Shown piece by piece: positions 16,534 to 25,330 of a DNA stretch of 64,000 nt (the stretch's first letter is position 1; each line of letters opens with the position of its first letter). Source of the DNA: Algoriphagus yeomjeoni (lineage in GTDB: Bacteria > Bacteroidota > Bacteroidia > Cytophagales > Cyclobacteriaceae); the NCBI RefSeq assembly GCF_003259505.1, contig NZ_QLLK01000003.1, positions 124,001-188,000 of the forward strand, given 5' to 3'. The position numbers and the translations under genes were made by a program. The notes beneath the pieces were generated by a model. It was not told the origin of the DNA and searched no databases. It saw nothing but the letters and a program-made list of their open reading frames with translations.

Positions 16534-18711
16534 TTAATTTGCATGCTCAGAGATGAATTTGATCCGGTAGACACGCAATTCGTCTTCTGCGAAATCTTCA
16601 TCTTCGAGTTCATCTAAGGCTGCTTTGATCTGATCACTAGTCGCATTCATGAAGTAATCGTGGAGCAAATCCTCCCGATCTTCATCCATGATAGCTTCTA
16701 TGTAGTAATCTATATTTAGTTTAGTTCCGCTATAAATGATCTGCTCTATTTCATGGAGCAAGTCACTCATACTCATGTTGAGGTTTTCTGCTACCTCATC
16801 CAAGCCTACCTTGCGGTCGATCTGCTGGATTATTGAAATTTTCACTTTGGACCTGGTCCCAGATGATTTTACTACGACATCTGAAGCGGTCTCGATCTCA
16901 TTCTCTTCCACATAGTTTGCTATGAGCTTTAGGAATGAAGACCCGAATTTAACGACTTTTCCCATACCTACGCCAATGATTTGCGCTAGCTCCTCTCGCG
17001 TGGTAGGATAGACGGTTGCCATTTCTTCCAAAGAAGGATCTTGAAAGATGACATAAGGAGGAAGTCCTTTGGAACGGGCTACTTTTTTACGCTCTGCTTT
17101 TAGAAGTTCAAACAACTTCTCGTCGTAGGCGATTCCGGTACTGATCACAATTTCAGCTTGGCCTGATTCTACTTCTTTGGCGAAATCATGGTCATGGTGT
17201 AAATCAATTTTAAAAGGAGACTCAAGAAAATCCTTGCCCTTAGAAGTTAATTTCAAGACTCCGTAACTTTCGATGTCCTTTTCAAGCATATTTAGAATCA
17301 TCACCTGGCGGATTACACCAATCCAAGTTTTCTCAGAAGATTCTTTTCCTTTCCCAAAAACTGGAAGTTTATCATGAGAATAGCTCATCACGTAATCGGT
17401 GGATTCGCCCACAATCACTTTTACAAGGTGATCAAGTCCGAAACGTTCATTGGTTTGTTTGGCTGCTTCCAAAACGGTAGTCACCATGTCCATACCTTCG
17501 AATGTTTCCCTGTGACGTTTACAATTGTCACAGAAGCCACAATCGTCATTCATCGTTTCTCCGAAATAATTCAGGATAAACTTCCTTCTACACACACCTG
17601 TCTCAGAGTAAGCAGCCATCTCTTGTAAAAGGATTTTGGCATTTTCCCGCTCAGTTACAGGTTTGTCCTTATTGAATTTGTCAAGTTTTACAATGTCCTC
17701 ATATCTGTAGAACATGAGGCAATGACCTTCCAGTCCGTCACGCCCAGCTCGACCAGTTTCCTGGTAATATCCTTCCAAAGATTTAGGCACATCGTAGTGG
17801 ATTACGTAACGCACATCCGGCTTGTCGATTCCCATCCCAAAAGCAATTGTTGCAACGATTACATCCAGTTCTTCATTAAGGAAATCGTCCTGAGTCTTGA
17901 TTCTAACAGAGGAATCTAACCCTGCATGATAAGGAGCTGCATTGACTTGATTCACTTTGAGAAGTTGAGCGATTTCCTCTACTTTTTTGCGACTGAGGCA
18001 ATAGATTATGCCAGATTTGCCTTTGTGACCCTTTATGAATTTGATTAAATCCTTTTTAGAATCATTTTTCACTTTTGGTCGAACCTCATAAAAGAGATTC
18101 GTTCTGTTGAAGGAAGACTTAAATAAATCTGCCTCTTCCATCTGTAGGTTACGCTGAATGTCCTGCTGCACTTTTGGCGTCGCAGTAGCCGTAAGCGCAA
18201 TGATCGGTAGATCAGGTGCGATTTGTGCAATAATGGATTTAATCCTTCTGTATTCTGGTCTGAAATCATGTCCCCACTCAGAGATGCAGTGTGCTTCATC
18301 TATGGCGACAAAGCTGAGATGCGCAGACTTAAGAAAATCCACGTTTTCCTGCTTGGTCAATGACTCAGGAGCCACATATAAAAGTTTGGTTTTCTTTTTG
18401 AGCACCTCGCTTTTTACTCGAGTAGCTTCCGATTTATTCAAAGTAGAATTCAGAAAATGCGCATTGATTCCCAATGCCTGCAACTGATCCACCTGATTTT
18501 TCATCAAAGCTATCAAAGGGGAAATCACGATAGCAGTGCCTTCTCTCATCACAGCGGGCAATTGATAGCACAACGATTTACCAGCGCCCGTAGGCATGAT
18601 GACGAACGTATTCCGCTTATTGAGCAAATTATCAACGATCAATTCTTGATTTCCACGGAATTGACTGAATCCAAAGATTTTTTTGAGATCTGATTTTACT
18701 TTTTCTTCCAC
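16534..18711 (-). CDS. recQ: ATP-dependent DNA helicase RecQ
   Basis: 725 residues. Motif I is PTGAGKS (40-46), the DEAH box is at 138-141 (AIDEAHCISEWGHDFRPEY), and the C-terminal helicase lobe has QETGRAGRDG. The RecQ-Ct zinc site is formed by Cys in GVCRRKF and DDCGFCDNCK. An RQC winged helix is followed by an HRDC domain (about 530-610, VARSKGLPPYVIFQD to GMGKVVKFG), and then about 115 residues with a helix-turn-helix-like character (VGLDEVAENLNMSMSDLL). It unwinds DNA in recombination and repair. No defence genes surround it, so I read it as housekeeping. A TAATTTTG element lies upstream. Confidence 0.96.
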   Translation of the reverse strand: MEEKVKSDLKKIFGFSQFRGNQELIVDNLLNKRNTFVIMPTGAGKSLCYQLPAVMREGTAIVISPLIALMKNQVDQLQALGINAHFLNSTLNKSEATRVKSEVLKKKTKLLYVAPESLTKQENVDFLKSAHLSFVAIDEAHCISEWGHDFRPEYRRIKSIIAQIAPDLPIIALTATATPKVQQDIQRNLQMEEADLFKSSFNRTNLFYEVRPKVKNDSKKDLIKFIKGHKGKSGIIYCLSRKKVEEIAQLLKVNQVNAAPYHAGLDSSVRIKTQDDFLNEELDVIVATIAFGMGIDKPDVRYVIHYDVPKSLEGYYQETGRAGRDGLEGHCLMFYRYEDIVKLDKFNKDKPVTERENAKILLQEMAAYSETGVCRRKFILNYFGETMNDDCGFCDNCKRHRETFEGMDMVTTVLEAAKQTNERFGLDHLVKVIVGESTDYVMSYSHDKLPVFGKGKESSEKTWIGVIRQVMILNMLEKDIESYGVLKLTSKGKDFLESPFKIDLHHDHDFAKEVESGQAEIVISTGIAYDEKLFELLKAERKKVARSKGLPPYVIFQDPSLEEMATVYPTTREELAQIIGVGMGKVVKFGSSFLKLIANYVEENEIETASDVVVKSSGTRSKVKISIIQQIDRKVGLDEVAENLNMSMSDLLHEIEQIIYSGTKLNIDYYIEAIMDEDREDLLHDYFMNATSDQIKAALDELEDEDFAEDELRVYRIKFISEHAN

Positions 18712-18780
18712 TTGTTAAGGGGCTAAAAGGGTAACTAAAGCCTGTAAACAGGAATGATTTATTACATTTATACCCAGGTT

Positions 18781-18788
18781 CAAAATTA
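18781..18788 (-). promoter_or_regulatory. -7 promoter element of recQ
   Basis: On the minus strand this reads TAATTTTG, matching the Bacteroidota TAnnTTTG -7 element, 70 bp upstream of the recQ start. No convincing TTTG -33 element was seen. Confidence 0.45.
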
Positions 18789-18807
18789 GTTATAAACACA
18801 GGTAAAA

Positions 18808-19776
18808 TTGAATTTAGCTAAAAATATTAGAAATACAGCCACGAGAGTGTTGCAAAACGAGGCTCAGGCAGTGTTAAATCTTATTGATTTTTTAGATGGC
18901 GATTTTGACGCCTGCGTAGAGCATATTTTACTTTCAAAAGGCAGGGTGGTAATTACCGGTGTGGGGAAAAGCGCACTTATTGCTAATAAGATAGTTGCCA
19001 CGCTCAATTCCACTGGGACGAAAGCTATTTTCATGCACGCAGCTGATGCTATTCACGGCGATCTGGGAATGATTCAGGAAGATGATATCATTATTTGTAT
19101 TTCCAAAAGCGGTAATACTCCGGAGATAAAAGTGCTGGTTCCTTTACTTAAAAAACTAGGGTCAAAACTAGTGGCACTCGTTAGTAATCCAAAAAGTTTT
19201 CTGGCCGAGCAAGCGGATTATGTATTAAATGCAACAATCGGGGAGGAAGCTTGTCCGCATAATTTGGCGCCAACTACTAGTACCACCGTACATATGGCAT
19301 TAGGAGACGCATTAGCAGTTTGCCTTTTGGAAGCTAGAGGATTTACTTCAGATGATTTTGCAAAGTATCATCCGGGCGGATCTTTAGGAAAGCAGTTGTA
19401 TCTTAGAGTAGGTGATGTATTGGGTGGAAATGAGATTCCTATAGTCACCGAAAATGCCGGATTGGCGGAAGTAATCATGGAGATTTCTGGAAAAAGGCTA
19501 GGTGCTACTTCTGTAGTGGATTCAGCTGGTAATTTGAAAGGAATCATCACCGACGGAGATTTGCGAAGAATGCTTCAAAAATCACTCGATATTCAGTCGC
19601 TTCATGCCTCTGATATTATGACTGTAAATCCAAAATCGATTTCAACACAAGAATATGCCATTCGAGCGCTGAATATGATGAAAAATCATAATATCACGCA
19701 ACTCGTAGCTATGAATGGAAATAAAATCGCTGGTTTTGTTCATATTCATGAATTGATGAAAGAAGGAATTGTTTAA
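18808..19776 (+). CDS. kdsD: KpsF/GutQ-type D-arabinose-5-phosphate isomerase
   Basis: 322 residues from a TTG start at 18808; no ATG precedes the conserved N-terminus. A SIS domain (about 40-175) contains GVGKSALIANKI and SKSGNTPEI; then come the KpsF signature YHPGGSLGKQL and two CBS domains (about 205-320, ATSVVDSAGNLKGIITDGDLRR). The enzyme converts ribulose 5-phosphate to arabinose 5-phosphate, the first step of KDO synthesis for lipopolysaccharide. The mannose-1-phosphate guanylyltransferase gene starts 8 bp downstream, so the pair is a small surface-glycan precursor operon. Confidence 0.94.
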   Translation: MNLAKNIRNTATRVLQNEAQAVLNLIDFLDGDFDACVEHILLSKGRVVITGVGKSALIANKIVATLNSTGTKAIFMHAADAIHGDLGMIQEDDIIICISKSGNTPEIKVLVPLLKKLGSKLVALVSNPKSFLAEQADYVLNATIGEEACPHNLAPTTSTTVHMALGDALAVCLLEARGFTSDDFAKYHPGGSLGKQLYLRVGDVLGGNEIPIVTENAGLAEVIMEISGKRLGATSVVDSAGNLKGIITDGDLRRMLQKSLDIQSLHASDIMTVNPKSISTQEYAIRALNMMKNHNITQLVAMNGNKIAGFVHIHELMKEGIV

Positions 19777-19784
19777 CTTTTAGT

Positions 19785-20855
19785 ATGCACAATAAACCCT
19801 ATATTCTTATTATGGCCGGTGGCATCGGCTCCCGATTTTGGCCTTACAGTCGCAGAAAGCGACCAAAGCAATTTTTGGATATACTAGGGACTGGTCGTAC
19901 CTTATTGCAAATGACCTATGATCGATTTGCTGAAATGGCAGATCCAGATCAGTTTGTGGTTATTACCTACAGAAAATACCTTGCATTGGTCAAAGAACAG
20001 TTGCCGGAGCTGAACGATCACCAGATTTTAACTGAGCCATTGCGGAAAAATACCGCAACTTGTATTGCCTATGCGACTTACAGTATTTATTCTAAAGATC
20101 CAGACGCTACCATTATTGTAACTCCTGCTGATCACCTGATTTTGCAAGAGAAGAAGTTTGATCGTACCCTTCAGAAAGCGATAGAGGCAGCAAATGACGG
20201 AAAATTAATCACCCTCGGAATAAAGCCAAACAGGCCGGAAATAGGATATGGCTATATCCAATACATAGAACAGCCAAATACGCATGTGTACCGAGTAAAG
20301 ACTTTTATAGAAAAGCCAAATTCCAAATTAGTTAAGACCTTAATCGAAAGTGGGGATTTTGTGTGGAATTCGGGGATGTTTATTTGGAAAGCAAGAAGCT
20401 TAATCAATGCATTTGAAGAGCACATGCCGGATTTGGCTGAAGTATTTGAAGAAGGAAAAGAAATCTATGGTAAAGCAGGTGAGGCAGAGTTTGTATCTGC
20501 TGCCTATACTCAAATGAAAAATATTTCGATTGACTATGGAATCATGGAAAAATCGAGTCAGGTATATGTTATTCTGGGTGACTTCGGCTGGTCAGATTTG
20601 GGTTCATGGAGTAGTCTGTATGATCTACGGGACAAGGATGAAGACAATAATGTGGTGGAGGCAAATGCTGTTTTGTATGAAACAAAAAACAGTTATATCA
20701 AAGTAAAGGGGGATAAGCTAGTGGTTGTTCAAGGTCTGGAAAATTACCTGGTAAACGAAACTGATAATGTGCTGTTGATCTGTAAACTTGATGCGGAGAA
20801 AAAATTTCGTGAGTTTGTCTCCAACGCAAAAAAGAAAGGGGAAGAGTTTATCTAA
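19785..20855 (+). CDS. manC: Mannose-1-phosphate guanylyltransferase
   Basis: 356 residues. The nucleotidyltransferase signature MAGGIGSRFWPYSRRKRPKQ lies at 11-30, and the GDP-mannose pyrophosphorylase features TPADHLI, FIEKPN and GDFGWSDLGSW follow. The short length shows it lacks the fused phosphomannose isomerase domain found in two-domain ManC proteins. It makes GDP-mannose from mannose 1-phosphate and GTP, feeding mannose, fucose and rhamnose branches of surface polysaccharide. Coupled to kdsD (8-bp gap) and followed by a hairpin terminator overlapping its stop. Confidence 0.93.
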   Translation: MHNKPYILIMAGGIGSRFWPYSRRKRPKQFLDILGTGRTLLQMTYDRFAEMADPDQFVVITYRKYLALVKEQLPELNDHQILTEPLRKNTATCIAYATYSIYSKDPDATIIVTPADHLILQEKKFDRTLQKAIEAANDGKLITLGIKPNRPEIGYGYIQYIEQPNTHVYRVKTFIEKPNSKLVKTLIESGDFVWNSGMFIWKARSLINAFEEHMPDLAEVFEEGKEIYGKAGEAEFVSAAYTQMKNISIDYGIMEKSSQVYVILGDFGWSDLGSWSSLYDLRDKDEDNNVVEANAVLYETKNSYIKVKGDKLVVVQGLENYLVNETDNVLLICKLDAEKKFREFVSNAKKKGEEFI

Positions 20856-20879
20856 AACCTTCCCCTTTTCTACATTTTT
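20835..20879 (+). terminator. Terminator of the kdsD-manC operon
   Basis: Stem AAAGGGGAAG/CTTCCCCTTT (20835-20844 with 20859-20868), followed by a T-rich tail. The left arm lies inside the last codons of manC. The convergent rlmB stop follows at 20888. Confidence 0.75.
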
Positions 20880-20887
20880 GTTAATTC

Positions 20888-21661
20888 TTATTTTCTCTGC
20901 CTGATCGCTTCGTAAATAGCCACACCTGCAGAAACAGATACATTCAAACTTTCGATTCTACCAGCCATAGGGATTTTTACTTTTTCGTCGACGATCCCCA
21001 TCAATTCGGTAGATATTCCATCTTCCTCAGACCCCATCACCATCGCAACCGGAACGGAAAAATCTGTGTCATACATCGTCTTATCCGTTTTCTCAGTGAT
21101 TGCTACCAATACCAAACCTGATTTTTGCAGATCTCTACAAGTATAGAAAAGGTTTCTAGATCTCACTACAGGAAGAAAATTCAAAGCTCCGACGGAAGTC
21201 TTAATTGCATCAGAGTTGATTTGAGCGCTGCCTTTTTCTGGAATTACGATTGCGTCTACTCCTGCACATTCTGCAGTTCTAGCGATAGCGCCAAAGTTTC
21301 TAACATCTGTGATTCTATCCAATATCAGGATCAATGGAGCCTTGCCGACATTGAAGCAACTTTCGATCACATGATCCAACGAAGCATATTCTATAGAAGA
21401 CATCTGAGCTACTACGCCCTGATGATTTTTACGGGTAATTCTATTCAGCTTTGCCTCTGGAACTCGGACAACAGGGATTTTCTCGGTTTTGCAAAGCTTC
21501 AGCAATTCCTTGATCAGGTCATTGTTGATTTCTTTCTGAACCAACACTTTGTCAATGTCTTTTCCAGCATGGATTGACTCCATAACTGCCCTGGTTCCAA
21601 AAATAAAGTCCTTTTCGTGTTCGCCTTTTTCAATCAAAAAGCCATCTTTCCGCTTCTCCAT
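20888..21661 (-). CDS. rlmB: 23S rRNA 2'-O-methyltransferase RlmB (TrmH/SpoU family)
   Basis: 257 residues from the ATG at 21661 (MEKRKDGFLIEKGEH); a TTG seven codons upstream is possible but less likely. The N-terminal substrate-binding domain (FIFGTRAVMESIHAG) is followed by a SPOUT knot domain with RITDVRNFGAIARTAE, VMGSEEDGIS and IPMAGRIESLNVSVSAGVAIYEA, the three SpoU motifs. RlmB methylates G2251 (E. coli numbering) in 23S rRNA. Its start lies inside the upstream GWxTD gene (28-nt overlap), implying coupled translation. Confidence 0.93.
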   Translation of the reverse strand: MEKRKDGFLIEKGEHEKDFIFGTRAVMESIHAGKDIDKVLVQKEINNDLIKELLKLCKTEKIPVVRVPEAKLNRITRKNHQGVVAQMSSIEYASLDHVIESCFNVGKAPLILILDRITDVRNFGAIARTAECAGVDAIVIPEKGSAQINSDAIKTSVGALNFLPVVRSRNLFYTCRDLQKSGLVLVAITEKTDKTMYDTDFSVPVAMVMGSEEDGISTELMGIVDEKVKIPMAGRIESLNVSVSAGVAIYEAIRQRK

Positions 21662-22869
21662 ATGGATATGTTTTTGAACCAAACCGGCTGGTAAGCACGG
21701 GAGCGGTTCAAGGTGTAATAGTGAGGGCTAAGTATGTTTTTAACCCGCGCAAAGGTAAAGCGAATTCTTGAACTCTCGTTAGTTCCTCCATAACTCCACA
21801 CTTCTCTATCCAAATAAAAGTTGACTTCCTGTGGTGGCCCCATGACGATATAGACCATTCCTTTGTCTGTTTTCCAGCCTTCTTTAAAGTCTGTAAAAAG
21901 CAGATTAGCGAATTCCACTTGGCGAAAATACTCACGGATTAGCTCTTTTGCTGTTTCTGGATTTCTTGTCAATCCTATCCAATAAGCGTCCAGAGCCTTC
22001 TTTTTGTCTTGAGCAGCTTTCAAATCTTCGTGCTCTTTTCGCGTAGAGATGTAAGTAACCATTTCCACCATTTCCTCCCAATCTTTCACCTTTGGAAAGG
22101 CTTCATGGGTGGTTTTAAGGACAAGTCCTGTGCTTGCAGAAGTATCACTTTGAATGAAGTAATAGCCTATTTGATCAAAAGATTTAGGGATGTTTTCCAA
22201 GAAATCTCCGGAGTCAATTACTTCTAATTCCCTCGGTACTGCTGCCGGCTTGGTTTCCATTGGAGGATAAGGCACCTCCAAACTAATTGGGTAATAGAAG
22301 TTATGCAATGTTGGACCGCCATCGGATTTGAAAAGTAGTGACTCACCGACATTTAGGTAGTTCTGGTCAAAACCAACATGATTGGCGTAATAAGCTCCGA
22401 AATTTGGGATATCGAATATGAAACTACTTTTTATGTCTGTAGAATAATAATATTCATCCCCTTGCCTCGTGTCCAAAGCAGTGAATAAGGCAATTGCAGT
22501 TTCTGTAGTGGCGGGTATTTCTACAGTCTTTTCAAAAACCCAATGGCTATCCGTGTCATACTTTAGGTCATCTGAGGTTAAAATAAACGTATTATCAGAA
22601 AGAATTTCCTCCTCATAGCTATCCAAAATAGAATAAGTGAAACTAAATGTGTTTAAAACAGGGTTTTCTTCTATTTTCTCTACCTGCAACTGAAGTTTAT
22701 AACTCGTCTCAGATACTTTGATGGGAATGATCTTAAGCGATAGTCTTGAGTACCTAGAGTAGCGAAGTGTCTGATTTAGACTGCTTAATGTCTTTTGTGC
22801 TAGGGTGGGTAATGTGGTTCCTGTGAAGAGGATTAAAAAAATCAGGAGTCGGCTTGTTTTACAGTTCAT
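21634..22869 (-). CDS. GWxTD domain protein, secreted
   Basis: 411 residues from ATG 22869 (MNCKTSRLLIFLILFTG, signal peptide ending near TLAQ at 25). An upstream in-frame ATG at 22914 would bury the signal peptide behind 15 extra residues and is disfavoured. The diagnostic element near the C-terminus is EGWKTDKGMVYIVMGPPQEV, giving the family name GWxTD. Family members are Bacteroidota and Acidobacteria exported proteins of unknown function. Here it overlaps rlmB, an unusual pairing of an exported and a ribosomal gene. Residues 200-300 contain a Gly/Pro-poor helical stretch, but no known catalytic motif. Confidence 0.85.
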   Translation of the reverse strand: MNCKTSRLLIFLILFTGTTLPTLAQKTLSSLNQTLRYSRYSRLSLKIIPIKVSETSYKLQLQVEKIEENPVLNTFSFTYSILDSYEEEILSDNTFILTSDDLKYDTDSHWVFEKTVEIPATTETAIALFTALDTRQGDEYYYSTDIKSSFIFDIPNFGAYYANHVGFDQNYLNVGESLLFKSDGGPTLHNFYYPISLEVPYPPMETKPAAVPRELEVIDSGDFLENIPKSFDQIGYYFIQSDTSASTGLVLKTTHEAFPKVKDWEEMVEMVTYISTRKEHEDLKAAQDKKKALDAYWIGLTRNPETAKELIREYFRQVEFANLLFTDFKEGWKTDKGMVYIVMGPPQEVNFYLDREVWSYGGTNESSRIRFTFARVKNILSPHYYTLNRSRAYQPVWFKNISIWRSGKMAF

Positions 22870-22902
22870 CGGGTGTTGATCTCGGGTTTGGGAAATTAAC
22901 CT

Positions 22903-22910
22903 TACTTTTG
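22903..22910 (+). promoter_or_regulatory. -7 promoter element upstream of methyltransferase gene
   Basis: TACTTTTG matches TAnnTTTG exactly and is identical to elements ahead of ffh, prs and the 47-residue gene. It lies 20 bp before the ATG at 22931. Confidence 0.5.
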
Positions 22911-22930
22911 CCAAAATAGTAAATTTTTGT

Positions 22931-23707
22931 ATGGCTACCTATACAACGGAAATCGCCTCTGACAAGTTGGTCAGTGACAATCCTATTCATCAACGCTTAC
23001 TGAAAGCTTACATTGCTGCACAGCCTTGGATTTCTGGCAAATTACTGGAAGTAGGCTGCGGCGAAGGCCGTGGAGTGGAGACGCTTTTGCCTTATGCGGA
23101 TAGTTATTTGGGCTTGGATAAAATTCAGGAAGTGATAGACGAGCTCAAAGTTCGATTCCCAAAAGTAGAATTTCAGCAAGCGGTGATTCCTCCATTTGCT
23201 GGAATAGCTGATAATTCCTTCGACACGGTGGTGAGCTTTCAGGTGATCGAGCACATTCCAAATGACCGATTGTTTTTGGAGGAAATCTATCGGGTGTTAA
23301 AGCCAGGAGGGAAAGCGGTTATTTCTACGCCAAATATTAATCACACGCTTTCAAGAAACCCTTGGCATGAGCGTGAATATACTCCTCAGCAATTGATCCA
23401 TTTGTGCGAATCTATCTTTGATACAGTTGATGCAAAAGGGGTAGGAGGAAATGAAAGAGTATGGGCTTACCATGAGGCCAACCGCAAGTCCGTACAGAAA
23501 ATCATGCGCTTTGATATTTTTGATTTGCAGCATAAACTGCCAGCATCAATTCTCAGAATGCCTTATGAGATTTTAAATCGTAGAAATCGGAATAAACTGC
23601 ATCAACAACAAGGCAAAAGCGTGGTAGATATCTCTCACGAGGATTACTTACTGGTGGAAGATCCTGCAGTGGGGTTGGATTTATTTTATGTGTTGGGGAA
23701 AAAGTAA
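22931..23707 (+). CDS. Class I SAM-dependent methyltransferase
   Basis: 258 residues. Motif I is LLEVGCGEGRGVETLL (about 38-53), followed by YLGLDKIQEVID, FDTVVSFQVIEHIPNDRLFLEEIYRVLKPGGKAVISTPN and a C-terminal variable half. This is the UbiE/COQ5-like methyltransferase domain 11 pattern. The substrate cannot be assigned; proteins like this often act on quinones, glycans or small molecules. It is transcribed alone from a probable TACTTTTG promoter, divergent from the GWxTD gene and convergent with marC. Confidence 0.88.
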   Translation: MATYTTEIASDKLVSDNPIHQRLLKAYIAAQPWISGKLLEVGCGEGRGVETLLPYADSYLGLDKIQEVIDELKVRFPKVEFQQAVIPPFAGIADNSFDTVVSFQVIEHIPNDRLFLEEIYRVLKPGGKAVISTPNINHTLSRNPWHEREYTPQQLIHLCESIFDTVDAKGVGGNERVWAYHEANRKSVQKIMRFDIFDLQHKLPASILRMPYEILNRRNRNKLHQQQGKSVVDISHEDYLLVEDPAVGLDLFYVLGKK

Positions 23708-23718
23708 TGTTTTAGCTA

Positions 23719-24333
23719 TCACTCGAAAAAAGCAGCTTTAATTCCTGTAATAATCATGTTGGTGCCGATGATTGCGATGATCAAACCCATGATTTTTCCG
23801 ATTACTACGATCAGGTTTTTCCCAAGACGTTTTACGATTTTTTCCCCTAACTCAAATGCAATATGAGTGAGGAGACACATCACGGCAAACACGGCTATTA
23901 CAATAAGAATGTTAATGTAATTGCCTTTGGAAGCAAAGTTCATCGCAGTTACGATAGTTCCTGGGCCTGCTAAAATAGGAATCGCCAAGGGTGAAATTGC
24001 GATGTTTTCGTGAGTTTCGGGCTCTTTGATATGTTTGACGCTCGATTTTTTGGATTGAAGCATCTCAAAGCCCACATAGAAAATAAGTATCCCTCCTGTG
24101 ATTTTAAAAGCAGGAATGGTGATTCCGAATAGCTCAAAAATAAATTTACCCAGCACCACAAATACGACAACAATCACAAAGGCAGTTATGGTAGCTCTCT
24201 TGCTAATACTTCGTTTGGTAGCTTTATCCAGGTCATCCGTCAAAGAAGCGAAAATTGGAACATTCGCAATAGGGTTCATAATGGCGAAAAAACCAGTGAA
24301 AACCGAAAGTGTGAAGGCAAGGATGTTATCCAT
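23719..24333 (-). CDS. MarC family integral membrane protein
   Basis: 204 residues with about six transmembrane helices. The family-typical opening FALSVFTGFFAIMNPIANVPIFASLT region and the internal ISPLAIPILAGPGTIVTAMNFAS and VIGKIMGLIIAIIGTNMIITGIKA match MarC/YchE/YhgN proteins. Early reports linked MarC to multiple antibiotic resistance, but its transport role is unproven. It is convergent with the methyltransferase gene, 11 bp away. Confidence 0.9.
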   Translation of the reverse strand: MDNILAFTLSVFTGFFAIMNPIANVPIFASLTDDLDKATKRSISKRATITAFVIVVVFVVLGKFIFELFGITIPAFKITGGILIFYVGFEMLQSKKSSVKHIKEPETHENIAISPLAIPILAGPGTIVTAMNFASKGNYINILIVIAVFAVMCLLTHIAFELGEKIVKRLGKNLIVVIGKIMGLIIAIIGTNMIITGIKAAFFE

Positions 24334-24482
24334 ATAGGAAGATTATACTGTTGAAGGAGATGGAAGCATTGAAGGTATCAAAATCTTCTGCTTGAACGAA
24401 AAGAACAGCGTTTCTATCACTCAAAACGTGTCTCTAGTGAATATACGCTATTTGTCGTATGGCGTGGAGATTCATGCATTTA

Positions 24483-24490
24483 TACATTTG
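24483..24490 (+). promoter_or_regulatory. -7 promoter element of the 24.5-kb lipoprotein gene
   Basis: TACATTTG matches TAnnTTTG, 26 bp upstream of the ATG. A TTTG at 24451-24454 is somewhat too far upstream to be a standard -33 element. Confidence 0.4.
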
Positions 24491-24515
24491 AAAAGTATTT
24501 TAAATCTATAAAACT

Positions 24516-25277
24516 ATGAAAACTTTCAACTCGACACTTTGGACTTTACTTTTAGGAGTCGTCCTCACTTTTTCAGCTTGTAGCTCGGATGATGATAACG
24601 ATCCTTCTCAAGCGACGCAGACTAACCCAACGCCGACAGCACCGAGTGATGCCAATGCCGTATTAGCTGCAGTTCTGTCATTTTCCGACTTGCCTAGTTC
24701 AGTGCCTAGCGTGCCAGGATTAGGAGGGATCGCGATAGACGTAGCGTCAGGATCATTTTTCAATGGAGCTGTTGGGAGCGCATTGGTCAATGTAGGAGAA
24801 GTAAAATTAAACTCTAAAGCTCTTACCATACCTAGTGGTAATGCCTACATTAATAACCCTATAGACTTCTCTTATTCCCTAGTGCCAGGTCAAACCAATA
24901 CGTGGGAGGTAGCCGGAGGGAGTGGTTTTGATGCTTTTTCACATGTGACAGCTAAGAGAATGCCTTCACAGGTCAAGTTTGCTTCCTCTGTTGCAGCTAG
25001 TTTTAGCAAAGGTTCGGATCTTACACTCTCTATCGAGGCGATGACCTCCAATACGGATAATATCCTTTGGGTAGTTTCTGACGGTTCTACTACGCTTACC
25101 AAAGAATCAAAAACCACTTCTGTGACTTTTTCAGCATCAGAACTTGGGGGCTTAAGAGCTACAAGTACTGGATTGGTGCAGGCGGCTAGCTACAATACTG
25201 AGGAGAAATCATTCGGAGGAAAAAAAATATACTTTATCAATGAATCTGTTCATACCAAGGTTGTAGAGATTAATTAA
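24516..25277 (+). CDS. Lipoprotein of unknown function, probably surface exposed
   Basis: 253 residues. SPII signal with lipobox FSAC and lipid Cys22, followed at once by SSDDDNDPSQ. An acidic stretch directly after the lipid Cys resembles the lipoprotein export signal that directs surface display in Capnocytophaga and Flavobacterium. A Thr/Pro/Ala-rich linker follows (QATQTNPTPTAPSD), then a beta-rich body with no recognised motif; it has repeated Ser/Ala/Gly and ends TKVVEIN. It stands alone between divergent marC and a convergent desaturase gene. Confidence 0.7.
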   Translation: MKTFNSTLWTLLLGVVLTFSACSSDDDNDPSQATQTNPTPTAPSDANAVLAAVLSFSDLPSSVPSVPGLGGIAIDVASGSFFNGAVGSALVNVGEVKLNSKALTIPSGNAYINNPIDFSYSLVPGQTNTWEVAGGSGFDAFSHVTAKRMPSQVKFASSVAASFSKGSDLTLSIEAMTSNTDNILWVVSDGSTTLTKESKTTSVTFSASELGGLRATSTGLVQAASYNTEEKSFGGKKIYFINESVHTKVVEIN

Positions 25278-25299
25278 TTCCTCGTCCATTTAATTTTAA

Positions 25300-25330
25300 A
25301 GCCAGCGAGAATTTTCTCACTGGCTATTTT
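25300..25330. terminator. Bidirectional terminator between convergent genes
   Basis: Stem AGCCAG-GAGAA/TTCTC-CTGGCT with one internal mismatch and a 2-nt loop (25300-25325), followed by ATTTTTA on the plus strand and T-rich sequence on the minus strand. It is placed between the lipoprotein and the sterol-desaturase-family genes. Confidence 0.8.

Noticed and set aside
16534..18711. recQ as part of a defence system
   Set aside because: Neighbours are purD and kdsD, with no nuclease, methylase or other defence gene; it has the standard housekeeping RecQ architecture.
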